Assembly: GCA_963777165.1 (NCBI GenBank)
Contig: CAVZPO010000022.1
Location: 62,001 to 126,000 of the forward strand
Source of the DNA: DYJB01 sp963777165
GTDB taxonomy: Bacteria > Chloroflexota > Anaerolineae > Anaerolineales > E44-bin32
Length of the DNA stretch: 64,000 nucleotides
Reading direction: 5' to 3'
Part shown: one piece after another, positions 9,294-17,632 of the stretch
Layout of the letters: every line of letters starts with the position of its first letter
How positions within the stretch are numbered: the first letter of the stretch is position 1
Notes under the pieces: model-generated
Database searches by the model: none
The model's input: the letters and a program-made list of their open reading frames with translations, nothing else
Told to the model about the DNA's origin: nothing
Program-made: the position numbers and the translations under genes

Positions 9294-9611
9294 TTACTTC
9301 CGCTTTCGGCTCTCTGCTGCCGACTCGTCGTCTTCCTTGGATCTCGGCTGCACCATCCCCCAGATCAGCAGCCCGGCGCCGGCGCCCAGCCCGTACGCTC
9401 CCAAAGTCGCCCCGCCGACCACCCAGTGGCCCAGAAGTACGAAGCTGGCCAACAGCCCGAGATAGACGGCCACCAGCAGCTGCCACGCCACCATCTCCTG
9501 CTTCACCATGCGGATGGTCAGCCAGCCAACGCCCAGCCCAAACACGAGCGCACCCAGGAACCTGAACACGTACCCCGCGATGTCGAGCACATCCAGAAAC
9601 GTCATGGCCAT
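9294..9611 (-). CDS. small membrane protein
   Basis: 105 residues from the ATG at 9609-9611, which follows AGAGGAG closely. Three hydrophobic segments are visible (FLDVLDIAGYVFRFLGALVF; VAWQLLVAVYLGLLASFVLL; GGATLGAYGLGAGAGLLIWG), followed by a charged tail ending SRKRK. No family is recognised. It is divergent from the small protein plus tpx unit. Confidence 0.6.
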   Translation of the reverse strand: MAMTFLDVLDIAGYVFRFLGALVFGLGVGWLTIRMVKQEMVAWQLLVAVYLGLLASFVLLGHWVVGGATLGAYGLGAGAGLLIWGMVQPRSKEDDESAAESRKRK

Positions 9612-9674
9612 GTCTCCTCTCTCCGGCTCCCCCCAGTATACCGGCCCGACCGAGAGAGGCAATAGGAGCATAGC

Positions 9675-9703
9675 TGGACAGGCTCTCCCCGCCGTGTTAC
9701 CAT
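9675..9703 (+). promoter_or_regulatory. candidate sigma-70 promoter for small membrane protein and tpx
   Basis: TGGACA (9675-9680), a 17-bp spacer and TACCAT (9698-9703) lie 22 bp before the ATG at 9726. It would serve the 43-residue protein and tpx. Confidence 0.5.
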
Positions 9704-9725
9704 CGCGGAAGCCTGCAGAATCAGT

Positions 9726-9857
9726 ATGGCCGCCAAGCGCACTCGCTCCGCCAACAAACGACCTCGCCGCCGGATCAACTGGCAGCGTGTGCTGTTCATG
9801 TCCCTTGGCCTTCTGGTCGTCCTGGCTTTCGTCCTCAGCATGATCACGAAGGGCTGA
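9726..9857 (+). CDS. 43-residue single-span membrane protein
   Basis: A very short gene: an Arg/Lys-rich N-terminus (AAKRTRSANKRPRRRINWQR) precedes one hydrophobic helix (VLFMSLGLLVVLAFVLSMI) and the short end TKG. The positive-inside rule puts the basic part in the cytoplasm. It lies between a candidate promoter and tpx (54-bp gap), in the same direction. No family can be named. The clear amphipathic design and context argue it is real. Confidence 0.55.
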   Translation: MAAKRTRSANKRPRRRINWQRVLFMSLGLLVVLAFVLSMITKG

Positions 9858-9911
9858 GCCTGCGGGCCGGTCTTCGTCCTCCCGCCGCAGATCGATTCAT
9901 AAGGAGACCCT

Positions 9912-10433
9912 ATGACCAACGAGCGTTTTGGGTTGATCCAGTTCGATGGTGTCGACCGGACAGTCATTGGCCCGGACCTTAAGCCGGGCGATTCGGCGCC
10001 CGAATTCGTTGCCGTCGGCAACGACTGGGCAGAGGTACATCCGCTGAAGGCCAGCGCCGGCAAGGTCATCGTCCTGGCCGCCGTGCTGTCCCTCGAAACC
10101 AGTGTCTGCGACCGGGAGATCCGACGCTTCAACACCGAGGCTTCCAGCCTCGGGCCCGCGGTCCAGATCTATGTCATCAGCACCGACCTGCCTTTCACAT
10201 TGAAGCGCTCGTGCGTCGCCTCCGGCATCGACCAGGTGACGACGCTGACTGACCAACTGCACTCTGACTTCGGCCCACGCTACGGCTGCTGGGTCAAGGA
10301 GATGCGGGTCCTGCGCAGGGCGGTGTTCGTCATCGGTCGTGACGGCAAGCTGACCTATGTCGACTACATGAAGGTATTCGGGGACGAGCCGCGCTATGAC
10401 GACGTCCTGGCGGCGGTCAAGAAGGCTCTCTGA
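9912..10433 (+). CDS. tpx: thiol peroxidase (Tpx-type peroxiredoxin)
   Basis: 173 residues. Tpx reduces hydrogen and alkyl peroxides using thioredoxin. The peroxidatic cysteine is C66 in SLETSVCDREIRRFN and the resolving cysteine is C101 in TLKRSCVASGI, spaced as in E. coli Tpx (61 and 95). The KPGDSAPEF entry, YVISTDLPF and the VIGRDGKLTYVDY end also match. AAGGAG lies 6 nt before the ATG. The usual SVDTPVC context is here SLETSVC, so the Thr/Pro preceding the active Cys is altered to Thr-Ser. Probably co-transcribed with the 43-residue membrane protein. Confidence 0.92.
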   Translation: MTNERFGLIQFDGVDRTVIGPDLKPGDSAPEFVAVGNDWAEVHPLKASAGKVIVLAAVLSLETSVCDREIRRFNTEASSLGPAVQIYVISTDLPFTLKRSCVASGIDQVTTLTDQLHSDFGPRYGCWVKEMRVLRRAVFVIGRDGKLTYVDYMKVFGDEPRYDDVLAAVKKAL

Positions 10434-10663
10434 TTCCCGATCCGGCATGCCCGCCTGCCCACCATCGCCGGCATCCGGCATGGCTTGCTGCCCGAAGACC
10501 GCTGAGCAGTTGCGCGCCAGTACCCGGGTCCTCTTCGTTGAAGCCACGCGACAGTTGCGCACGCCAGTGCTGGGCGCGTCGCCGGCAACCAGCCACCCCT
10601 GTGGCACGCGGCTTGCACGGAGACTGCAAGGGGACCGTAAGGTCCAGCCCGCGGCGGGCGTGC

Positions 10664-10669
10664 TATCCT
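10664..10669 (+). promoter_or_regulatory. candidate -10 box of the first flp gene
   Basis: TATCCT lies 93 bp before the pilin ATG. The second pilin gene has TATTCT (11134-11139) at exactly the same 93-bp distance. No good -35 box is visible. The conserved spacing is the main support. Confidence 0.35.
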
Positions 10670-10702
10670 CTGGTCGTTGAAGGACGTTTCCGCCGCAACC
10701 TA

Positions 10703-10729
10703 GCGCTCTGCCTGAAGCGCAATGCAGGC
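10703..10729 (+). ncRNA. pseudoknot-capable leader RNA of first flp gene
   Basis: Two interleaved 5-bp helices can form: GCGCT (10703-10707) with AGCGC (10716-10720), and GCCTG (10710-10714) with CAGGC (10725-10729). Loop lengths of 2, 1 and 4 nt are compatible with an H-type pseudoknot. The element ends 11 nt before AAAGGAGG. The second pilin leader keeps both helices, with an A-U to G-U change. It could control translation of the pilin; no known riboswitch class is recognised. Confidence 0.4.
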
Positions 10730-10756
10730 AATACTTGAGGAAAGGAGGATACGCCG

Positions 10757-10903
10757 ATGTTGTTCGCCCCGAAGGAACGTGGTCAGGGTCTTGTTGAGTA
10801 TGCGCTCATCCTCGTCTTGGTCGCCGTGGTCGTGATCGTCATCCTGGCGCTGCTCGGGCCCGCGATCGGGAATGTTTTCAGCAATATCGTTGGAAACATC
10901 TAG
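10757..10903 (+). CDS. Flp-type (type IVb) pilin, copy 1
   Basis: 48 residues with the short N-terminal leader MLFAPKERG, then QGLVEYALILVLVAVVVIVI. Prepilin peptidase would cut after the Gly, leaving Glu at +5, the class hallmark of Flp/Fap pilins assembled by Tad secretion. The 20-residue hydrophobic helix forms the fibre core and the mature pilin is tiny (about 39 residues). Translation should be strong: AAAGGAGGA is a near-perfect anti-16S match 6 nt upstream. The gene is duplicated at 11227 with over 90% identity. No tad assembly genes are in the window. Confidence 0.9.
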   Translation: MLFAPKERGQGLVEYALILVLVAVVVIVILALLGPAIGNVFSNIVGNI

Positions 10904-10925
10904 TCCGTGCCGTGATCGTTGATCG

Positions 10926-10960
10926 GGAGCCCCGCCGCAAGGTGGGGCTCCTTGCTTTTG
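10926..10960 (+). terminator. intrinsic terminator after flp copy 1
   Basis: An 11-bp stem (10926-10936 with 10941-10951, one G-U) with a GCAA loop is followed by TTGCTTTT, 22 bp after the pilin stop. Confidence 0.85.
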
Positions 10961-11133
10961 AAGGCGGGAGCGCGGTGAAGGGGCCACGTTCTGCCCTGGT
11001 GACTGTCCAAGATGGTGCAAGCGATGGTACGAAGGTCCTCTCCGATGCAGCCGCCAGGCTTCCCGGCTTCTGCGCACTCGACGTGCAGACCGGGTGTAAG
11101 CCAACTGAAAGGCCGGAGGCGGGGCAGATGTGT

Positions 11134-11139
11134 TATTCT
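11134..11139 (+). promoter_or_regulatory. candidate -10 box of the second flp gene
   Basis: TATTCT is preceded by TGTG-type sequence and lies 93 bp before the ATG, matching copy 1. No clear -35 box. Confidence 0.35.
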
Positions 11140-11172
11140 GTTGCTGTAGGGTTTCGACTTCGCTGCAAACCT

Positions 11173-11199
11173 GCGCTCTGCCTGAGGCGCACATCAGGC
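11173..11199 (+). ncRNA. pseudoknot-capable leader RNA of second flp gene
   Basis: Same architecture as at 10703-10729: GCGCT (11173-11177) can pair with GGCGC (11186-11190), and GCCTGA (11180-11185) with TCAGGC (11194-11199). The second helix is one pair longer than in copy 1. It ends 11 nt before AAAGGAGG, as in copy 1. Confidence 0.4.
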
Positions 11200-11226
11200 G
11201 AAACTTAAGGAAAGGAGGATCCACCA

Positions 11227-11373
11227 ATGTTGTTCGCCCCGAAGGAACGTGGTCAGGGTCTTGTTGAGTATGCGCTCATCCTCGTCTTGGTCGCCGTGGT
11301 CGTGATCGTGATTTTGGCGCTGCTCGGGCCCGCGATCGGAAACGTCTTCAGCAATCTGGTCGCCAACATCTAG
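11227..11373 (+). CDS. Flp-type (type IVb) pilin, copy 2
   Basis: 48 residues differing from copy 1 only near the C-terminus (SNLVANI instead of SNIVGNI). The prepilin cleavage site (G before QGLVEYALIL), the Shine-Dalgarno and the leader are conserved. It has its own promoter-like box, leader and terminator, so the two copies are two independent transcription units produced by duplication of about 470 bp. Two subunits with nearly equal sequence may simply raise pilin dosage. Confidence 0.9.
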   Translation: MLFAPKERGQGLVEYALILVLVAVVVIVILALLGPAIGNVFSNLVANI

Positions 11374-11402
11374 TCTTGTTCTGCCGGGAGATCCTTCTCC
11401 CT

Positions 11403-11445
11403 GAGAAGGAGCCCCACCTTCGGGTGGGGCTCCTTCTCGTTCCAG
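11403..11445 (+). terminator. strong bidirectional terminator between flp copy 2 and glyA-gcvT
   Basis: A perfect 16-bp stem (11403-11418 with 11423-11438) with a TTCG tetraloop. It lies between the rightward pilin gene and the end of the leftward GlyA-GcvT gene. Neither side has a long U-tract, but stem length and placement make it a good terminator for both. Confidence 0.85.
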
Positions 11446-11467
11446 AGTGAACGCGCGGCCGGAGTGC

Positions 11468-14400
11468 CTAGCGCGGGAACCGGGTGAGGACCGTCGCCGC
11501 GGCCGGCACCGGCGTCCGATCGCCCGTGCGCAGTCGCTTGACCGGCTTCACCGGGTCGGCTGTCGCACCCTGATAGACGGCGACAGGCGTCCCCTCGGCG
11601 GTCGACTTGCGCTGCAGGTAGGCCTGCCCGAGCAAGTACCCGTCTCGGTCGACGGCGCACGACGTGACCGTGCCGATCACCTTGCCGCGCGGATCGACCA
11701 CCGGGTCGCCATTGTGCGCCATGCGCACGCCCTTCTCGTTGAAGCGGAAGCGCACCACTTCGCCGTCGCGGGCGGTCTCCTGTTCCAGAAACGCCTGCCG
11801 GCCAATGAACCACGGCTTGTTCGTCTTGCAGTACGAGCCGAAGCCGGCGTGCCCGACACCCAGGCCCAGAGCGCCGGCCATCTCATGTCCATAGAGCGGC
11901 AGCCCTGCTTCGGTGCGGAGGGAATCACGCGCCCCCAGGCCGATCGGTTTGAGCCCCATCGGCGCCCCCACCTTGAACAGCGCCTTCCACAATGCCACGC
12001 TCTTCTCCGGGTGGACGAACAACTCGAAGGCCACGCGCTCGCCGGTGTATCCGGTGCGGCTGACCACCAGATCCAACCCGCCGAAGGTGCCCTCCATCAC
12101 GCCCGCCCAGGGGAGCTTCTTCAGCTTGCGGGCCGTTCCGGCATCGCAGCCCAGCGCCAGCAGGATGTCGCGGCTCTTCGGACCTTGCAGGGCGATGTCG
12201 ACGCGCTGTTCGTCACCCGCCTTCGGATCGCGCAGGTTGCGAAGCCGGCAGGTCGCGGCCGAAGGCCAGCGCCCACGGGCGGGCATTGTCGATGCGGACC
12301 TGCCCGTCCTTGACGGCGTTCAACCACGCCCAGTCTTTGTCGTCGTTCGAGGCGTTGACCACCACCAGGTACATCGCTTCCCGGCGACGATAGACCATCG
12401 TGTCGTCGATGACCTGCCCGTCCGGGTCGAGGAACTGCGTGTAGAGCGACTCGCCGACGGCCAGCGAGGCAACATCGTTGGTGACCACGCTGTCGAGGAA
12501 CGCGCACGCCTGCGGGCCCTCCACCTGGTAGACACCCATATGGCTGACGTCGAACAGCCCGGCGGCGTTGCGCGTCGCCAGATGTTCTTCGATGACCGAC
12601 GTGTACCACACGGGCATGTCCCAGCCGGCGAACGGGACCATCCTGGCGCCCATCTCCCGGTGGGTGGCGTGCAGGGCGGTCTTCTTCGGCTCCCCCTCCG
12701 CCGGCTCGACCCACTTGAAGCGCGGCAGGGCGCGGCCTTTCGCCTCCGGCATCCCGACGAACCACGGCTTGTCGCCGCCTGCGTCGCTCGAGCCTTCGGG
12801 CAGCTTGGGGACGGTGCCGGCGAGGGTGACCACCACCGGACCGGGAATGCGCTTCAAGAAATCGGAGGCATCGAAGGCGACGAACCCATCCGAGAGATCG
12901 CGCAGCCACGTGGCGACGCGCTGGGCGTCCTCCCCGGGAACCGTCAGCTGCCACGCCTCCAGCGTGCGGGTGACGACGGCCTTGAGGGGAGCGCCGGCGA
13001 CGCTCAGCGTGCAGCGCGCCGAGACGCCCGGCTTCAGGTCCTCCGTTCGAGCGCTGATCGCCCAGCGCAGCATGTCCTCCGCCAGCGGGCCGCGCAGCTC
13101 CAGGACGGCATACTTGCCTCGGGGCGCCGGGTCGTCCGGGTAGGCGAAGTGCGGGTACCCGTGGCTGGTGGCGCGGAAGTCGATGCCTTTGGATTGCGCC
13201 AGGTCACGCACCTTGATCTGCGTAGCGTGCAGCACGTCGAAATCAACCTTGGCGCGCGGCTGCGGCCCCTTGCGCGCCGACTGCACGTAGGGAACGCAGG
13301 CCTTGAGCAGCTCAGCGATCCAGGTCCCCAGCGACTCACTCTCGCCGGTGGTGAAGCCGCGCTGCGTGATCCACGGCGTCCCCAGGCGTACTCCGGACGG
13401 ATTGGCGGCGGTCGTGTCGCCCGGGATGGTGTTGCGGTTGACGACGATGCCTGCCAGATCGAGGACCCGCGCCGCGACGTCGCCCGAGAGCGGCGTCCCC
13501 AGCGGGCCGGTGACCGACTTACAGTCGACGTTGGTCATGTGCGTGTCGGTGCCGCCGAAGGAGATGCGCATCCCGGCGCGTTCGAGGCCGCGGGTCAGCG
13601 CGGCGGCGTTGGCGACGATCTGCTTCTGCAAGGCGGCGAATTCCGGGGTGCGGGCGAGCTTGAAGGTCAGCGCCTGGGCAGCCATCGTGTTGACGTGCGG
13701 CCCGCCCTGCTCGCCGGGGAAGACGGCCCGGTCGAGCAGCTTGGAGAGCGGCTCGAGGTGGGTGACGATCGCCGCGCCGCGTGGGCCGCACAGCGACTTG
13801 TGCGTGGTGAAGGTGACGACATGGGCGATCCCGACCGGGGACGGGTAGGCGCCACCGGCCACCAGCCCGGCCACGTGGGCAATATCGGCCAGCAGGTAGG
13901 CGCCGACCTCATCGGCGATCGCCCGAAACTTCTTCCAATCCACCGACCAGGGGTAGGACGAATAACCGGCAATGATCATCTTGGGGCGGTGCTCGCGGGC
14001 AAGCGCGGCCACAGCCTCGTAGTCGATGCGCTCGGTCGCCGGGTCGACCTTGTAGTGCACTGCCTTGTATAGCTTGCCCGAGCGGTTGACCGGCGATCCG
14101 TGCGTCAGGTGGCCGCCATGCAACAGGTTCATCCCGAGCACAACCGCACCGGGTTCGAGCAACGCGTGGTACACGGCGTTGTTGGCCGGCGCGCCGGACA
14201 GCGGCTGGACGTTGACGAACAGCTCATCGGGCGTCAGCCCGTTGGCGGCGAAAGCTTCGGCGCAACGGCGCCGGGCCAGCGCCTCGACGATGTCGGCGTA
14301 CTCCACGCCCTTGTAGTAGCGCGGGTCGGCAAAGCGGCGGTAGCCGGCCAGCTGAAGCTCGTAATCGAGGATTTCGGCCTCGGTCTGGGTGCGGGTCGCG

Positions 14401-14591
14401 TCGTCCGGATAGCCTTCGGCGTAGATATTCTGGAAGGCAGACGACAGCGCCTCGCGCACGGCCAACGGCGAGCTGCTCTCGGAGGGGATCAGAATCAGTC
14501 GGCGGAATTGGCGCTCGGATTCGATCTGTAGCAGTTCGTGGAGCGCGGGGTCGAGGTCGGCCAGCCGGCCGCGTACGAGGAAGTCGGTCAT
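11468..14591 (-). CDS. serine hydroxymethyltransferase-aminomethyltransferase (GlyA-GcvT) fusion, one frameshift
   Basis: One reading frame joins two folate enzymes. Residues about 1-465 are SHMT, which interconverts serine and glycine with tetrahydrofolate; the PLP lysine is K265 in TFTTHKSLCGPRGA. An unusual insertion of about 26 residues separates AEGYP from PRYYKGVEYAD. Residues about 470-640 are an extra segment (GPLAEDMLRWAISARTEDLK, then LSDGFVAFDASDFL) that resembles a degenerate GcvT/YgfZ-type folate domain. From about 650 on is GcvT, the T-protein of glycine cleavage: PFAGWDMPVWYTS, GLFDVSHMG, SRTGYTGERVAFE. The frame breaks near 12255; the C-terminal part continues in the next frame to the TAG at 11468. 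The ATG at 14591 has GGGAG 8 nt upstream and is preferred to a GTG 9 nt earlier. It complements gcvH and gcvPA/PB at 30.7-33.9 kb. Confidence 0.9.
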
Positions 14592-14645
14592 GGATATCAC
14601 TCCCGGAGGCTTGGGTCGTGTCTGATCAGGATGTCAGACAACTCG

Positions 14646-14675
14646 ATTGTAGGCCCGTGTGACCGGGTTGGTCAA
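14646..14675 (-). promoter_or_regulatory. sigma-70 promoter of glyA-gcvT
   Basis: On the minus strand TTGACC (14670-14675), an 18-bp spacer and TACAAT (14646-14651) are followed by a leader of about 48 nt. No glycine riboswitch is seen in this leader. Confidence 0.65.
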
Positions 14676-14858
14676 GCGACACCCGCGACCCGCGGCGTGT
14701 GTCGAATGGTATGGAGGAGAGAACCTGGTTCGCCGGCCGCGTGACCGTCGCCGAGTCATCCAGACAAGCGGTCGGGACTGGCTGCGTTTGGCCAGGTGCG
14801 GCGTCGCCGACTGCAGACGACCCGATTAGTGGCGGGGCCGGGTCTTTGGTCGTGGACC

Positions 14859-16440
14859 CTACGGGATCGGCAGCGGTCCGCCGTGGTAGACCCACAAGTC
14901 GAACAGGTCCTCCAGGTCACAATCGCAGGTCGCTTCGGCCGTCGCCTGGAACGCCCGCGCCGTAGCGAAGCCGTAGCGGTAGTCTGTGAAGTAGGTCTGC
15001 AGGAAGGTCCGGAAGCCGGGCTCTCCCAGTTGGCCTCGGAGCGCATCGAAGAACAGTGCTCCCTTGAGATACACGAACACGGCGTAGTCACGCTCGCTCG
15101 GAATACTCACCCACCCCCAGGCCGATCGGCGTTTCCGTCCGCCCGACGGCGCGCAGGATCCTCCGGTCCTCGTCCAGCAGGCGGGTGGCCGTCCGCACAT
15201 CGCCAACGGCCTCGTAGTACAGCGTCTCCAGGTACGATGCTGCGCCTTCATCCAGCCAGGGCTCGAGGAGCTGGTCGTTGCCGATCAGCGCGTAGAACCA
15301 CTGGTGGGCAACCTCATGGATGACCACGTCGTCGTCCGCCCGGTCCCCCACGACGCCGATGAAGATCAGCCCGGGGTACTCGATCCCACCGAAGGCCCCC
15401 GGTGCGTCGATCACATCCAGCTCATCATAGGGATACGGACCGATCCAGGCCTCGAATGCCTGGAGGGCGCTCGCCGCCGTCTCGGCCAGCGATTCGGCCT
15501 GCGCCGCGTGCTCCGGCAGCGCCCAGGCCCGGGCGACGACCGCGCCGGCCTGCGCCTCGGCCGACACAAACGGGCCCAGGGCGAAGGCAAAGTCGCGGAC
15601 CGGGCCGCTGGCGTAATGGACGACGACCGTCCCGTCGGACGCGGGCGTCCGCTCGAGCTCTATACCGGTGGCAACCAACGTCAGCTCCTCCGGAACGGTC
15701 AGTTGGACGTCGTAGAACGCGATGTCGGAGTTCGTGGTGTCACCCCCGGGCGGCGCGGGCATGACCTGCCACTCGCCGTCCGGCGTCAGCCGCGGGACGA
15801 GAGGGTAGAACGTGGGCGCCAGCAGCATTCCCTCCGAGACGCCGAAGCGTTTGGGGGAGGCCAGGGTGATCGGGTCGGTGGTGACAACGCGGAACGAGAC
15901 CGTCAGATCGACCACTTCGCCTGGAGCGAGCGGCTGGCCCAGCGGCACACGCAGACCGACGCCCTCCGTCTCGGGTTCGGGGACCACCACGCGGCCGTCC
16001 ACGACTGCCGGCCCGGCCTGCATCTCGGCGGCGTACTGCTCGTCATTCGGCCACAGCATCAGGGACAGATCCTCGAGCGGGCGGTCGAGCGGATTGGTGT
16101 AGCGGATGCGCACTTGCCCGTCGATCACTGCCCGCGTGACGGCCGCGTCGAGCGTGACACTCGCCGTGATCCAATAGCGTGTGGCGGTGGGGAAATCTGC
16201 AGCGTCGGAGGCGAACGTCTCGAGCAGCGCCAGTGCCTGGGTTTCGTCGTCCGGCCAATCGACTTCCGGCGTCGGGGGTGCGGGGGAAGTGACGACCTGG
16301 GTGGCCGCAGCCGGCGGTTCGGGCGTCCCGGTCGATGGGAGATCGGTCACGGACGGCCGCACCTGCGTCAGCACGGGTGCCGACACCAGCGAGCAGCTCG
16401 TGCACAGCACGAACAGCAGGGCAGCATGCGTCGCGCGCAT
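14859..16440 (-). CDS. M1-family zinc metallopeptidase, secreted lipoprotein (one frameshift)
   Basis: The zinc site is complete: HEVAHQW with the third ligand Glu 18 residues after the second His (WLDEGAASYLE), the gluzincin spacing of M1 aminopeptidases. The N-terminus has a signal sequence ending in LCTSCS, which looks like a lipobox, then a Pro/Thr-rich linker and a beta-rich domain (SVTLDAAVTRAVIDGQVRIR). The frame breaks near 15105 in a C-run. The C-terminal helical region (YAVFVYLKGALFFDALRGQL) continues in the next frame to 14859, ending LPIP. It probably trims peptides outside the cell. The GxMEN substrate motif reads GAFGGIEYPG, a common variant in environmental relatives. Confidence 0.85.
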
Positions 16441-16489
16441 TCTCGCCTCCCGGAGCCGGGACAGGCAAGGGGCGTCGCCGGGACGCCCC

Positions 16490-16567
16490 TGGTGGGCGGA
16501 ACAGGACTTCGAACCTGCGACCCCTTCTGTGTAAGAGAAGTGCTCTAACCAGCTGAGCTATCCGCCC
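16490..16567 (-). tRNA. tRNA-Val(TAC)
   Basis: The cloverleaf reads clearly on the minus strand: acceptor GGGCGGA with TCCGCCC, D-arm AGCTCAGCTGGTTAGAGC, anticodon stem CTTCT/AGAAG with loop CTTACAC (anticodon TAC, valine), and T-arm with GGTTCGAA. The CCA end is encoded (16490-16492). The body without CCA is 75 nt. Confidence 0.97.
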
Positions 16568-16575
16568 GCGTCGGC

Positions 16576-16604
16576 ATTATAGCCGCGCTCGGCATTCCGG
16601 TCGA
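16576..16604 (-). promoter_or_regulatory. promoter of tRNA-Val
   Basis: A consensus TATAAT (16576-16581 on the minus strand) lies 8 bp before the tRNA 5' end, with TCGACC (16599-16604) 17 bp upstream as a fair -35. Confidence 0.65.
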
Positions 16605-16632
16605 CTTCCGAGTCCGTCAGACTTCGGAAGTC
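16603..16632. promoter_or_regulatory. 9-bp inverted repeat, candidate RpiR operator
   Basis: GACTTCCGA (16603-16611) and TCGGAAGTC (16624-16632) form a perfect inverted repeat with a 12-bp spacer. It lies between the divergent tRNA and regulator promoters. A binding site for the RpiR-family regulator encoded at 16728 is an inference from position. Confidence 0.35.
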
Positions 16633-16651
16633 GGTCGGTCTGCAAGCCGAA

Positions 16652-16680
16652 TTGCGTTGCAGGGCGTGGTGTGCTACAGT
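16652..16680 (+). promoter_or_regulatory. sigma-70 promoter of the RpiR-family gene
   Basis: TTGCGT (16652-16657), a 17-bp spacer and TACAGT (16675-16680), 47 bp before the ATG at 16728. Confidence 0.55.
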
Positions 16681-16727
16681 CCGTGGCCCCGGGGGTTCCC
16701 GCCCCCGACCCCATCTGGAGTGGCAGG

Positions 16728-17561
16728 ATGGCCACCTACGAAGAGCGCATCCGCGAAGTACGCGGCGGGCTGTCCCCCAGCTTCGTCCGCCTGGCCGATT
16801 ACCTGCTCGATTCTTACGCCGAGGCTTCCTTCCTCACCGCGACCGAGCTCGCCCACACGCTCGACCTCGATCCGGCGACCGTCGTCCGCTTCGCCCAACG
16901 ACTGGGCTATCCAGGGTATCCCGAACTGCAGCGCGAGATCCGTCAGAAGGTGAAGGACCAGCTCCTTGCCCGCCCGCAAGCGGAGCCCGGGACCGCGGAG
17001 GCGGCTTGTGACGCCGCGCTGCTCGAGGTCTCGCAGGCGCTCGATCTGACGCGCCGGGGGTTCCCGAGCCAGGCAGCGCAAGGCCTCCTCAACGCCCTCG
17101 ACGGCGCCAAGCGCATCGTCGTCCTGGCCGAAGGGCTGGCCTATTCGCCGGCGCGCACGCTGGCGGCCTGGCTCGAGTCGGCCGGGTTCGCCATCGCCAT
17201 CGCCGGCAACGGCGTGCCGGAGATGGCACGGGCGGTGGCCGGCGTCCGCAAGGGCGATCTTCTGTTGACGGTGATCGTCGACGAACAGACGCCGTTCATC
17301 GCCCGGGCGATGGCCGAAGCCCGCGCCTCAGGCGTCCGAACCGCGGCGCTCGTCGCATCACCCTCCGCCCAGGCCGCGCAGCATGCCGACCTGCTGCTCA
17401 CGGCTCACGCCAGCCCGGAACCTGCGGTGGGAACCATCCTCATCCAGGCGCTGGTGTACGGCCTGGTGCGCATGCTCCTGCACGCCCGCCCCGGCCTGTT
17501 CCGGCCTGTTCAGGAGCGCGTAAACGAGATGACCCACCGCCTGCTGGAAGGCGGCCGCTAG
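16728..17561 (+). CDS. MurR/RpiR-family transcriptional regulator (HTH_6 + SIS)
   Basis: 277 residues from the ATG at 16728 (GGAG 9 nt upstream). The N-terminal HTH_6 reads LADYLLDSYAEASFLTATEL then AHTLDLDPATVVRFAQRLGY. A C-terminal SIS domain (about residues 110-260) has the alternating sheet/helix pattern (AKRIVVLAEGLAYSPARTLA; VRKGDLLLTVIVDEQTPFIA). RpiR proteins bind phosphosugars and control sugar or amino-sugar genes. No sugar gene adjoins it, so its target is unknown; autoregulation through the upstream inverted repeat is possible. Confidence 0.88.
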   Translation: MATYEERIREVRGGLSPSFVRLADYLLDSYAEASFLTATELAHTLDLDPATVVRFAQRLGYPGYPELQREIRQKVKDQLLARPQAEPGTAEAACDAALLEVSQALDLTRRGFPSQAAQGLLNALDGAKRIVVLAEGLAYSPARTLAAWLESAGFAIAIAGNGVPEMARAVAGVRKGDLLLTVIVDEQTPFIARAMAEARASGVRTAALVASPSAQAAQHADLLLTAHASPEPAVGTILIQALVYGLVRMLLHARPGLFRPVQERVNEMTHRLLEGGR

Positions 17562-17632
17562 CCCTCGATGTCCGGACGACCCGTCTACCCTGCCGCGTGT
17601 CCCCCATCCATCTCGTCTGACGCAACCGCTCC

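Noticed and set aside
10703..11199. c-di-GMP or preQ1 riboswitch upstream of the flp genes.
   Set aside because: No conserved aptamer core of either class was found; only the pseudoknot topology is shared.
11913..14072. Long plus-strand frames opposite the GlyA-GcvT gene.
   Set aside because: Composition is that of a high-GC antisense shadow; both folate domains are clearly on the minus strand.
14601..14858. Glycine riboswitch upstream of glyA-gcvT.
   Set aside because: The leader is short and has none of the GGGGCAA or CTCTCAGG aptamer blocks seen at 34 kb.
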